Assembly (NCBI RefSeq): GCF_004349265.1
Contig: NZ_SMFL01000012.1
Span: forward strand, 62,001 to 126,000
Direction of reading: 5' to 3'
DNA: 64,000 nt
From: Dyadobacter psychrotolerans
Lineage (GTDB): Bacteria > Bacteroidota > Bacteroidia > Cytophagales > Spirosomataceae
Positions 9,055 to 17,993 of the stretch are shown piece by piece. Below the pieces are notes generated by a model. It did no database searches, was not told where the DNA came from, and saw only the letters and a list, made by a program, of their open reading frames with translations. Numbering within the stretch: the stretch's first letter is position 1; every line of letters starts with the position of its first letter. A program made the position numbers and the translations under genes.

Positions 9055-12000
9055 ATGGATCTCAGGTGTACTCATTTGTTAATGTATAGATTTTGCTTTC
9101 TGTTGTTTATTGGATTTATTCTCACATGCTTATGTGATGTAAAGGCACAGCACGCTTTGATGGAGAGGTATATCGTAAAGCAGTATACCGATGATAGCGG
9201 CCTTCCCCAGAATAGTGTAAAAAATGTCGCTGGCGATAAAGATGGGTTTATATGGCTTACAACGGAAGGCGGGCTTGTAAGATACGATGGACAGCGCTTT
9301 TACACTTTTGATAAATCGAATTTACCTATTTCAGAAAGTCGGTTTTACATCATACAGCCATCGCTGAAAGGGCCTGATCAGAATATTTTATATGCAGGTT
9401 CCGACGGTGCCGAATTTGTAAGGATCGAGAATGGAAGGGCAGTGGTTGATCCGGACTATTATTCAACAAAAATCAATAAACTTCCTTTTATTAAAGATGG
9501 CTATCAGTTCACCTACCTTGCTTCCGGAACGCCATCTTTATTGAACTCTAATGCTTCACAAAAACATTACGTAATCCCGACAGGCCAGGGAGAAGGGAAT
9601 TTTTATATCTGTGATTTTAATCAGATAACGCATTATCGAAATTGGCAAAAAAAATCGCAAACGCGTTATACAAGACCGAATTTCTTAAATTATTTTACAA
9701 TCGGGCAACGACTATTTTACTTTGAAAGTGACGGGACATTCTCACGCATCGATCAGGATTCGGTTGCCAGAGTGAAAATTGAAGGCGCAATTTTGAAAGA
9801 GCCTGGCGTTAAAAATCTAAGAGATGGTTCCCGGATTTATTGGAATCACGCGTCTGATCAGGTTTTTATGTACGTGAACGGAAATCTTTATCTCGTTAAG
9901 GAAAACGGAAAGGGTGAGTTGGATACCAGTCTTTTGCTCAGGAAGTTTGATTTGGTAGGCCGTAATATTCACTGTATCTATTTTAGTAAATCCGGCAATA
10001 CCTTGTTTCTGGGAAGTATGACTCAGGGATTATTTGTACTGGCCAAACAGCTATTTGAACCTCTTACAACAAAGGGAAGTGAAGAAGAAAATGTTTTTTA
10101 CGCGCAAACAGCTTTTGAGGAAAATGCTGTACTGACGCCCCGTGGCATTATTCTCGGAAAAAACAAGGAAACGGGCCAGGTTTTTGAACGCAAGCTGAAC
10201 CCGGTTATTGCCAGCGGTGATGATGGACGTTCGATGTTAACGGATCAAAAGAAGTTCCTTTACATAAAAGCGGGGGAGTTTTTAAACCGTTTTGATGCGA
10301 GTGGAAAAAAACTGCTCAACAGATGGGATCTGAAAGATGAAATAAAACAAATTTATGCAGACACGGATGAGACTATTTGGATAGGTCTTAAAAATATGGG
10401 ATTGTATAGTCTTCGTTACAACGAGCCGACAGATGAACCGCAGCTTTTCCAAAAGGAGCCCTTTTTCAGAGTATCTTTTATTCAGTCAAAAAAGCCCGGA
10501 ATACTTCTGGTTGGAACGGAGAAAGGGCTATTTGAAGCAAATTTGGATACGAAAAAAGCTAAGCTGATTCCAGGTACAAAGGGTGTTTTTATTAAAAGTA
10601 TTTATGTTTCAAATCCCGGAGAGATCTGGATTACGACGCGGGAGGACGGCTTATTCCTTTATCTAAATGATAAGATTGTAAGACTCCCGTTAGACAATAA
10701 CAAATACTTATCGGGCGCTCACTGTATTGTGGAGGATCAAAATGGGTTTCTATGGCTGCCAACGAATAAAGGTCTTTTTCAGGCGCAAAAGAGGGATTTG
10801 CTTCATTATGCCAATTTGAAAATTATGTCAGATGAGAAGAGAAACATGACAGAGAAAAGTGAAGCGCTTCCCGACGTTTTTTATCAATACTATAATAAGG
10901 ACTACGGATTTCTTACCAATGAATTTAACGGCGGCTGTACGCCCTGTGCCGTGCGACTTTCCGGCGGTTATCTGTCTTTTCCTTCTTTGAAGGGATTGAT
11001 CTGGTTTAAACCGGAGGAGATAACGGCACCGCTGCCAAATGCATTGATTTTTTTAGATAGAATGGAACACAGCGAAGGTCTGGTGTCGTCTCCTGGCGAT
11101 ACGGTACATCTGCCGGTAAATCCACAGCGTATTAATTTTCATTTTTCAACCCCGTATTTCGGTAATATTGAAAATCTGAGTTTGTCCTATATTCTTTCTG
11201 ACAGGGAGGATATTGAACCCGAACTTGCCCGGTGGATTCCAATCTCCGGTCATGAGCTTACCGTTTCTTTTTCAAGTCTGGGTTCGGGAGAGCATATTTT
11301 GTATATTAAAAAGAAACAGGGTTTTGGTTTGAATAACGTCAGCATAAAAAAAATACGAATCATTGTTCCTCCTTTGTGGTATGAAACCTGGTGGGCGCGT
11401 GTGAGTTTCTTGTTGATTCTTTTCGCAGCTGTTTATGGCTATAACCTGATCCGTTTATATCAGATCAGACAAAAAAACCGGAGACTTGAACTGCAAATCA
11501 TAAAACGAACGCGTATCCTGAACCGGACGCTCAGTGAGCTGGAAGTATCTCAAAAAGAGGTAAACCGGCAGTTATATATGATGTCACGGTTGCTGACTTC
11601 AATGACCCATGACATACAATCGCCATTAAATTATCTTATGCTTACCTCAGGAAAAATTCCTGAACTGATTGAAAAAGGAAATCTGAGTATGGTCAGTGAG
11701 ATTGGCGAAGTGATCTCGCAATCTTCCCGTCACATGAGCGGTCTGATGAAGGATTTGCTGGATTACATAAAAACGCACGTATACGGTAAAAGCATGAAAT
11801 TTGAAGATATCAATCTCAAATCGCTTGTTGAAAGTAAATATGAGGTTTTCAAAAGTGCAACGGAAAGCGAAGGAAACCGGTTTGTAAATCTGGTGCCTGA
11901 CAATTTTATTGTTTTTTCTGATTATCAGATGCTGGCTATTATGATCCATAATTTGATGGATAATGCCACAAAGTTCACAAAAGGAGGATTCATCCAGATT

Positions 12001-12270
12001 TCTGCGGAAATTGTAAAGGGCCGGATGAATCTGACCGTATCAAATAGCGGTATCCCAATGCCAGCAGAACAGATACAAATGTTTAATGAAGAGGGCAAGG
12101 ATTTTAATCCCTCTTCGACAATAGCGAGAAAAACCGGGCTGGGACTTTTGATAATAAAGGAAATAGCCGTTTTAATCAACGTGCGTCTAAGTGTCAGCCA
12201 AACGGATACAACCGATTTCAGATTGATTTTTAACGAGATTACGAGTTTCTCATCAAAGCCACTTTTTTAG
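9055..12270 (+). CDS. Periplasmic-propeller sensor histidine kinase (two-component, HTCS-like sensor half)
   Basis: A 1071-residue sensor with a signal peptide (from the internal ATG at 9082 it would start MYRFCFLLFIGF; cleavage near VKA-Q), two-component 'reg_prop' propeller repeats through about residue 680 (repeated DGFIWLTTEGGLVRYDG-like and NGFLWLPTNKGLFQ-like units), a Y_Y_Y domain (about 690-770), one membrane helix near 775-797, a short coiled coil, a HisKA domain with MTHDIQSP (His852) and a HATPase domain (NLMDNATKF N-box near 967; TGLGLLIIKEI G-box near 1028). Unlike hybrid HTCS proteins it lacks a fused receiver and AraC domain. Ligand unknown. Its last 32 bp overlap the convergent regulator gene, the likely partner. 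Confidence 0.93.
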   Translation: MDLRCTHLLMYRFCFLLFIGFILTCLCDVKAQHALMERYIVKQYTDDSGLPQNSVKNVAGDKDGFIWLTTEGGLVRYDGQRFYTFDKSNLPISESRFYIIQPSLKGPDQNILYAGSDGAEFVRIENGRAVVDPDYYSTKINKLPFIKDGYQFTYLASGTPSLLNSNASQKHYVIPTGQGEGNFYICDFNQITHYRNWQKKSQTRYTRPNFLNYFTIGQRLFYFESDGTFSRIDQDSVARVKIEGAILKEPGVKNLRDGSRIYWNHASDQVFMYVNGNLYLVKENGKGELDTSLLLRKFDLVGRNIHCIYFSKSGNTLFLGSMTQGLFVLAKQLFEPLTTKGSEEENVFYAQTAFEENAVLTPRGIILGKNKETGQVFERKLNPVIASGDDGRSMLTDQKKFLYIKAGEFLNRFDASGKKLLNRWDLKDEIKQIYADTDETIWIGLKNMGLYSLRYNEPTDEPQLFQKEPFFRVSFIQSKKPGILLVGTEKGLFEANLDTKKAKLIPGTKGVFIKSIYVSNPGEIWITTREDGLFLYLNDKIVRLPLDNNKYLSGAHCIVEDQNGFLWLPTNKGLFQAQKRDLLHYANLKIMSDEKRNMTEKSEALPDVFYQYYNKDYGFLTNEFNGGCTPCAVRLSGGYLSFPSLKGLIWFKPEEITAPLPNALIFLDRMEHSEGLVSSPGDTVHLPVNPQRINFHFSTPYFGNIENLSLSYILSDREDIEPELARWIPISGHELTVSFSSLGSGEHILYIKKKQGFGLNNVSIKKIRIIVPPLWYETWWARVSFLLILFAAVYGYNLIRLYQIRQKNRRLELQIIKRTRILNRTLSELEVSQKEVNRQLYMMSRLLTSMTHDIQSPLNYLMLTSGKIPELIEKGNLSMVSEIGEVISQSSRHMSGLMKDLLDYIKTHVYGKSMKFEDINLKSLVESKYEVFKSATESEGNRFVNLVPDNFIVFSDYQMLAIMIHNLMDNATKFTKGGFIQISAEIVKGRMNLTVSNSGIPMPAEQIQMFNEEGKDFNPSSTIARKTGLGLLIIKEIAVLINVRLSVSQTDTTDFRLIFNEITSFSSKPLF

Positions 12271-12856
12271 AAAGTTCTATCGGATCTCTTACGCCAAGCT
12301 TATCAAAAATCCTTCTTTTATAAGTACTTACGGTATTTTGCTTAACATTCATTATGGAAGCAATTTCCTTCGTCCATTTTCCTTCGACGATCAGCTGCAT
12401 CACCTGTAATTCTCCGGGCGACAGGCTTGCTACCAGATTATCCTCCCCATTATTATTCAACAATGATTGCTGGACGAGATAACTGACATACTTCTTTTTG
12501 GCAACAACAGTTTTAACAGCTTTTTTAAATTCATCCTGGGAGGCCTTTTTTGAAATAAATCCGTTCGCCCCGGCCTGTAGGTAGGGTACCGCATATACCA
12601 GCTCATCATACCCCGAATGTATCAGGATAATTACTCCCTGTTTTTTTTCTCTTATGGTTTCAATCATCTGAAGGTTTTTCCCGCCCGGAATGTCAATGTC
12701 AAGAATAACCAGATTAATTTCTTTTGTCTCAAGAATTTCCAGCCCTTCCGGAAAAGTGCCAGTGTGGTGAATGATTGCCGTGGGCTGTAAATCCGCTATC
12801 ATCATTTTAACACCCAAAACAATGAGAGGATGATCTTCTATCAGTAAAATTTTCAT
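12239..12856 (-). CDS. NarL/LuxR-type response regulator, likely partner of the adjacent sensor kinase
   Basis: A 205-residue two-domain regulator: receiver (1-120) with E7/D8, phospho-acceptor Asp53 in NLVILDIDIPGG and the conserved lysine in GFISKKAS, then a LuxR HTH (about 140-200; LSPGELQVMQLIVEGKWTKE, VKQNTVSTYKRRIFDKLGV). Complete, so phosphorylation-dependent DNA binding is expected. It is a paralogue of the 1828-2460 regulator, which has Ser at position 53. The gene is convergent with the sensor kinase and the coding ends overlap by 32 bp, an unusual arrangement for a cognate pair; the pairing itself is inference. Confidence 0.92.
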   Translation of the reverse strand: MKILLIEDHPLIVLGVKMMIADLQPTAIIHHTGTFPEGLEILETKEINLVILDIDIPGGKNLQMIETIREKKQGVIILIHSGYDELVYAVPYLQAGANGFISKKASQDEFKKAVKTVVAKKKYVSYLVQQSLLNNNGEDNLVASLSPGELQVMQLIVEGKWTKEIASIMNVKQNTVSTYKRRIFDKLGVRDPIELSKKVALMRNS

Positions 12857-13554
12857 GCTTATTTATGAGGGTAAGAATTCTGCCCGGCTTAATCTTAGGT
12901 ATCGTTATCTGACAACCCGGAAGACTTTCAATGTTAAATATTTTGTTTAGGATAGCAATACTTTTGAAATAGAAACAAAAAAATAGCCAAAGTCCGAATT
13001 AACGAGGTTATTTTTTTTTCAAATATGACTTAAAAGATTGGCTTTAGTAACCTATCGGAGCTACTTCATTTTGTAGATATTTATCGACAGATCGAATTTA
13101 ATCAGAAAATTCATTTTATGACGTGCTATTGTGCCTTGATAAAGTTCCAAGGAACGCACCATTTAATTCACAATATTTTCTCGACTTTCCTGTCCGGTAT
13201 TTTATAAAATTTGTTTGTATCCACTCTCTTGAATAACTCCTACTCGTATTTGTGGTATTTGGTGTTTTTGTGTGTAGAAAAAATACTATATGGTCATAGA
13301 TATGTACCCAAAAACCTGATTTTGAGGATGCGCGGATTGTCGAAGTTAGTGAAATGGTCTAATTTTGAAATGCGTAGAAGTTCTATTAGCTAGAAATATT
13401 ACTATTTTTTTGAATATAGAATTTTAAAACAAAGAGCTTAAATATTTACATAAAAAATTAATAATTAACGCACTTGAAAATATTAATGTCCTCATTCATC
13501 AACAGTAATCATCACACTTTAACCATCCAAAACAGTATCATTCTAAACTTTTCT
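12857..13554. other. Long AT-rich gene-free stretch
   Basis: About 700 bp between the regulator and the T9SS gene. A 60-codon frame at 13211-13393 has no family resemblance and unlikely composition. I see no RNA gene; TTCCAAGGAA near 13144 is a short palindrome only. The region probably carries promoters for both flanking genes. Confidence 0.4.
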
Positions 13555-15057
13555 ATGAAAAAACATCTAATCATTCTTCAAACAATTTTGTGCATTTTTA
13601 TTTATGCGGGTGCTTCCGCACAAACGTTTCCTGTTTTGCCTGCTCCGGACTATGGAACGGATCATGATGCCTTTATCAATGGCACTGTTACAGTAGATGG
13701 CTCAACACAAACACCAGCAGGAATTGTTGCCATTCTGTCGAGGGTGGTTACTTCACCTTCAGTATCTTATGTTCCCGTTTCTTATGCATTGACGAATACA
13801 GATGGTCAGTTTAGTTTAAGTGGTCAGTCCGGTGTTACTTACAGGGTAACATATCAATATCCTACTGCAGGTTTTACCACTTTGAGTGGAGGAACTTCCG
13901 CCAATTTCGTAGCGGCAACCGGGGTTAATACCCTAAGCAGCGGACTGGTATTAACAAGAAAGGTTAATACTATCACAAAATGTAACGTATCTCCAACCGA
14001 CCCGACAAACTGGGGTGGAACAATCCTGGTTGAAAAGCCGGTAGCTGCCAGTAACTTGACAACATTGAGTACGGTTACTGTTTTTACATCATCTTATGTT
14101 GTAAATCCTAAGATTGAAATTAGCGCTGGTGCTTCTGCATCTGTTTATTCCAAACTGGATATCGGAGCAAGAATTTTTATTGATGGACCTGAGTTGACAC
14201 CATCGCACACGCTTGAGTCAACGAAAAAATTTGCGGGTGCACGTACATCGGGCCCGGACCAAAGAATACACATCAATCTGGGAGATAAATTAACTTACTA
14301 CGACATATCATCTGCTATAACTCAATCTACTGAGTTAGACGCCGTGCCAACAGAATATACAGATATATCGGCAACTACTGTTCCTTTCCAGGTTGCCGCC
14401 AATGCACTTACCGCTACGGAGAATGAGGGTGGAAATGCCGGTTTTGTTTTGTCTACTAACGCTGCTGCGGGTGTTTGCCTTGTGTATACATATACTACCA
14501 ACCCTCTGCCTGTAACACTCTCTTCTTTCACTGCAAAGGCAAAAGTTTCGGAAAATACGAAGACCGTAGCACTAAACTGGTCCACCACATCTGAAGTAAA
14601 TAGTGATTTATTCAATGTAGAGCGCAGTTCAAACACGAAAGATTGGAAATCGGTAGGGTCTGTTACAGCTTCGGTCTCAAGTGAAGTTGAGAAAAAATAT
14701 TCTTTCAACGACGTTCAGCCTGCCAGTGGAGTTAGTTACTACCGTTTGAAAATGATTGACAAGGACGCAACTTTCGCTTACAGCAGAATTGTTAAAGTAC
14801 AGTTTGAAGGTAATAGTGAACTTGTAACAGTTTATCCTAATCCGGTGGCAGAAGAGCTTTTTGTAAAAGATGCGGACAGCGAAACAGTTAAAGAATTATC
14901 AATTTTCAATGCAGCTGGTAAATCTGTTTATCAAACAGCATCAATCTCATCGGACAAAGGTATCAATGTGAAAAACCTTGCTTCTGGTATGTATATTGTT
15001 AAGATCTCTCGTAATGATGGGACTTACAAAACACAAAAGATCGTTATCAGAAAATAA
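13555..15057 (+). CDS. Secreted protein with T9SS type A sorting domain
   Basis: A 500-residue protein. The frame opens at 13474, but the ATG at 13555 gives a standard signal peptide (MKKHLIILQTILCIFIYAG, cleavage near ASA-Q) and is preferred. Residues 25-120 look like a carboxypeptidase-regulatory or Ig-like beta-sandwich (NTDGQFSLSGQSGVTYRVTY); the middle region up to about 330 is not recognised. Then come the shared linker module (LPVTLSSFTAKAKVSENTKT, TTSEVNSDLFNVERSS, YYRLKMIDKDATFAYSRI) and a sorting domain (VTVYPNPVAEELFVKD, ending in KIVIRK). It should be exported through the T9SS. A bidirectional terminator separates it from the convergent receptor gene. Confidence 0.9.
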   Translation: MKKHLIILQTILCIFIYAGASAQTFPVLPAPDYGTDHDAFINGTVTVDGSTQTPAGIVAILSRVVTSPSVSYVPVSYALTNTDGQFSLSGQSGVTYRVTYQYPTAGFTTLSGGTSANFVAATGVNTLSSGLVLTRKVNTITKCNVSPTDPTNWGGTILVEKPVAASNLTTLSTVTVFTSSYVVNPKIEISAGASASVYSKLDIGARIFIDGPELTPSHTLESTKKFAGARTSGPDQRIHINLGDKLTYYDISSAITQSTELDAVPTEYTDISATTVPFQVAANALTATENEGGNAGFVLSTNAAAGVCLVYTYTTNPLPVTLSSFTAKAKVSENTKTVALNWSTTSEVNSDLFNVERSSNTKDWKSVGSVTASVSSEVEKKYSFNDVQPASGVSYYRLKMIDKDATFAYSRIVKVQFEGNSELVTVYPNPVAEELFVKDADSETVKELSIFNAAGKSVYQTASISSDKGINVKNLASGMYIVKISRNDGTYKTQKIVIRK

Positions 15058-15076
15058 TTTAAGCTGATGAAACTTA

Positions 15077-15119
15077 AAAGCCTGGTCTGCCGAAATGGTG
15101 GACCAGGCTTTTTGTTTTT
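15077..15119. terminator. Bidirectional rho-independent terminator between convergent genes
   Basis: AAAAGCCTGGTC (15077-15088) pairs exactly with GACCAGGCTTTT (15101-15112), flanked by A and T runs, so it can end transcription of the T9SS gene on the plus strand and of the iron-uptake locus on the minus strand. Confidence 0.9.
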
Positions 15120-15156
15120 CAATATTCTAATCTGTTTATTCGGATCCGAAGAGGGT

Positions 15157-17616
15157 TTAATTCCCTCCTTTAACCCTGTTCTGAATATCCTCACTGCCTG
15201 AGTTTCGTTTTCTTGCGGGTGTAACTTCCCTACCAAAACGATAGGAAAATGAGACGGTAGCCATACGGCTGTCGAAACGAATATGACCCTCCATATCCAG
15301 GTTTTCGTAGCGGGCAGTGTTACGTCTTTGCCGGGTTTGGAAAATATCGTTCACCATTAATTTGATTGTACCTTTTTTCTTCAGTATTTGTTTTTGACCT
15401 CCTGCTGAAATAACGTAATAGCTTTTGGTAACAAAGACACCGTAAACGGATTTTGAATTATAAAAACCACTAAGCTCTGCTGAAAACCCTTTTCCCAGCT
15501 GGAAGATGTTCTGGCTATTGACTGAATAACTCCAGATACTGTTATTTAGATCACCGCCATCCTGGTCACCTTTATACCGATTGTGAAGCAGGTTTGCAAA
15601 ATTGTTGCTTGTCCACCAGCTCGCAGGCTGTATGGCAGCGGTAAAACTAATACCGTAATTAATAAAGCTTTTCAGGTTTTGCGGACTTTGGTAAGTTGTG
15701 TTAAGTGAATCAACCTGTCCCATCATCCAGTTCATAACATCGTCAGTATAGCTGTAATTAAGCGTTGTCGTAAATTTGCCTTTGTAAGAATGACTAACTT
15801 CAATCGATTGGGTAAGTTCCGGTTTCAGGAAGGGGTTTCCTTCATAATATAAAAACGGGTCGCGGAAAAAACGGAACGGGTTCATATCCGAATAATCCGG
15901 CCGTTCCACCCGTCTGCCATATGAAAACTGTCCGCTGTGATCGGGTGTAAATGTTTTTGTGACAAAAAGACTTGGAAAAAGCTGAAAGTATTGTCTTTTA
16001 ACCAATGAGTCCGTCGTAACCTGATGCCCTTCGGTTTGTGTATTTTCTCCTCTGAGTCCGGCCTGGACACTAATTGAGCCAAACTCTTTACTAAAATTGA
16101 TATATCCCGCATGAATTGTCTCTTTATATGTAAAATGATTGCTCCATGACGGATCCGGAATCCATTCATTATTTCGAAGTGTATCGTATTTAAGATTATT
16201 ATCGACGAAAACATAACTGCTCTTCCAGCCTGTTTCAAATTTTGCCTTTTCACCGAAAGGCTGTGTATAGTCGAGTTTTCCAACATAAACATTGGTGACG
16301 GAAGGAACATTTCCCCTTCTTACCGAACGTGTTTCCAGACCCGGATTTTCCTGGTTCGGGAAACGGGTATCCATGCTTTGGTTCGACCGGTTATCGTTTA
16401 GTGAATAATCCAGATCTGCTGAAAGCTCGCGACCGCTGTCGTTGAATTTATGTGCATAGTTAAGGTTGTAGGCCTGGCTTTTCCAGCGGTCCAGGTTGTC
16501 GTTATGTGTTTGTGGCTGGCTTAATACTTCGCCTGAGGACGAAACCAGCAGGTTGGAAGTATTGTTGTCGTTGATGTATTTGCCATGATTTCCATTAAAC
16601 AAGACACCCAAAGTATTTTTATCATTTAGAAAGAAATCGGCACCCAGCTTGTAATTATTGGTGTACAGCGGCTCGTTTGTAGCAGAATTTTGATAAGAAA
16701 TCCTGGAAGGAATTCCTGAATTATCGTCATGAAAACGCCTTATGAAAGACAGGTATTCGATTTCACCGCGATACGCATGATCGTAACTTCCATAAAGGTT
16801 CTGCTTCCCGTTACGATAATTCAATCCGGCGCCCCCTCCATAACGGTTAGCCCGGCTTCGTGCTGCGTTGACATACATGTTTCCATTAATTCCGGCCTTC
16901 TCATTTTTTTTCAAAACAATATTGATAATCCCCGAATTACCGGCGGCATCATATTTAGCGGAAGGGTTGGTGATCAGCTCAATTTTTGAAACAGAACCTG
17001 ATGACGTTCCCCGGAGAAGAGTAGTCAGTTCGCGCTGGGAAAGATAGGTGAGTTTTCCATTTAGCATCACGCTCACGCCTGGTTTACCTTTCATGGAAAT
17101 ATTTCCCTCATCGTCCACTGTAACGCCCGGAGCCTTTTCAAGAAGTTCCAATGCGGTATTTCCCTCAGACAGAATGCTGTTTTCAATATTTAAAACGGTG
17201 CGGTCTATATGCTGTTCAATCAGGGGTTTTTGCGCTGTTATTGTGACAGCGTCCAATGTTTTGTTTTCTGCTTCCAGTATAATACTTTCGATGCTAATCA
17301 GTTTCTTTTCAGACGTTAGGCTAAAATTTTTGCTTCGATAAGTTTTATATCCAACAAGACCTGCCTGGACAAAATAGGAACCGGTATTTACTTTTTCAAA
17401 AATAAAATGTCCCGAAGAATCACTGATCGAGCCTTTTACGATTGTTGAGTCAGCCGCTTTGTGCAGGGATATAGAAGTAAACTCAACAGCTTTTTGTTTA
17501 TCATCGATCAGTAAGCCCTTTATTGTACCCGAAGCTTGCTGTGAAAAGCTGTATAGGGGTGAGATCAGACATATCATCAAAAGCCCTGATTTTAAAAGGC
17601 GGGATAATTTTTTCAT
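15157..17616 (-). CDS. TonB-dependent-receptor-type outer membrane beta-barrel protein
   Basis: An 819-residue outer-membrane protein: signal peptide (MKKLSRLLKSGLLMICLISP, cleavage near SFS-Q), a CarboxypepD-type regulatory domain (about 28-115, GTIKGLLIDDKQKAVEFTSI), a plug-like domain (about 125-240; VTITAQKPLIEQHIDRTVLN, NPSAKYDAAGNSGIINIVLK) and a long beta-barrel ending in FSYRFGRE. It resembles the outer-membrane beta-barrel receptor class of Bacteroidota rather than SusC; no SusD partner is present. It is the last gene of a locus with ECF sigma/anti-sigma, DUF4374 lipoprotein and PepSY protein, so siderophore or haem-type uptake is the likely job. It starts 2 nt after the small Fur-like gene. 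Confidence 0.92.
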   Translation of the reverse strand: MKKLSRLLKSGLLMICLISPLYSFSQQASGTIKGLLIDDKQKAVEFTSISLHKAADSTIVKGSISDSSGHFIFEKVNTGSYFVQAGLVGYKTYRSKNFSLTSEKKLISIESIILEAENKTLDAVTITAQKPLIEQHIDRTVLNIENSILSEGNTALELLEKAPGVTVDDEGNISMKGKPGVSVMLNGKLTYLSQRELTTLLRGTSSGSVSKIELITNPSAKYDAAGNSGIINIVLKKNEKAGINGNMYVNAARSRANRYGGGAGLNYRNGKQNLYGSYDHAYRGEIEYLSFIRRFHDDNSGIPSRISYQNSATNEPLYTNNYKLGADFFLNDKNTLGVLFNGNHGKYINDNNTSNLLVSSSGEVLSQPQTHNDNLDRWKSQAYNLNYAHKFNDSGRELSADLDYSLNDNRSNQSMDTRFPNQENPGLETRSVRRGNVPSVTNVYVGKLDYTQPFGEKAKFETGWKSSYVFVDNNLKYDTLRNNEWIPDPSWSNHFTYKETIHAGYINFSKEFGSISVQAGLRGENTQTEGHQVTTDSLVKRQYFQLFPSLFVTKTFTPDHSGQFSYGRRVERPDYSDMNPFRFFRDPFLYYEGNPFLKPELTQSIEVSHSYKGKFTTTLNYSYTDDVMNWMMGQVDSLNTTYQSPQNLKSFINYGISFTAAIQPASWWTSNNFANLLHNRYKGDQDGGDLNNSIWSYSVNSQNIFQLGKGFSAELSGFYNSKSVYGVFVTKSYYVISAGGQKQILKKKGTIKLMVNDIFQTRQRRNTARYENLDMEGHIRFDSRMATVSFSYRFGREVTPARKRNSGSEDIQNRVKGGN

Positions 17617-17618
17617 AG

Positions 17619-17918
17619 TTAGAATGAGTGGATTAATAATTTATTCAGCGGCGGAGTGGTCGGTTTTTTTAAGGAGTACAGGAAAGTACGGTCTCCCGAT
17701 ATTTTATCTGCAAATCCTGTTTCGACCAGCCAGTTCAAAGCCTGGTAAACAGAACCAATACATAAGTCTTTACGGTCTTTTCGGATAAGCAGCCAAAGCG
17801 TTTTTGCAGGAACTGCCTGATCAAAATTTTTTAAATAAGTAGCAACCATGATTTTCTTCTCAGCTTTGCGCAAATTGTTGTTTATGAAGTACAATTTGAT
17901 TTCTTCGTCAATCGACAT
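17619..17918 (-). CDS. Small Fur-like winged-helix protein (DNA-binding half only)
   Basis: 99 residues that align over most of their length with the N-terminal winged-helix of Fur: LRKAEKKIMVATYLKNFDQA corresponds to the first helices, the AVPAKTLWLLIR stretch to the Fur segment HHVSAEDLYKRL, and IGSVYQALNWLVETGFADKI to the recognition helix LATVYRVLNQFDDAGIV. The C-terminal dimerisation and metal-binding domain of Fur (His/Cys clusters) is absent. It sits 2 nt upstream of the receptor gene and 75 bp after the PepSY gene in the same direction, so it may sense or tune iron-uptake expression. The Fur similarity is seen by eye only; another small winged-helix family is possible. Confidence 0.75.
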   Translation of the reverse strand: MSIDEEIKLYFINNNLRKAEKKIMVATYLKNFDQAVPAKTLWLLIRKDRKDLCIGSVYQALNWLVETGFADKISGDRTFLYSLKKPTTPPLNKLLIHSF

Positions 17919-17993
17919 AGTAATACCAGGCAGGTAGTTAGTTGAAAACCTGAATAGAAAATCTCTCGGAAATTAATTGCATGGTGATTTAAA

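Noticed and set aside
13211-13393. 60-codon frame in the intergenic region
   Set aside because: Rare-codon, aromatic-rich composition, no start signal and no family likeness.
15882-16310. 142-codon minus-strand frame
   Set aside because: Alternative frame inside the receptor gene on the same strand; the receptor frame has the domains.
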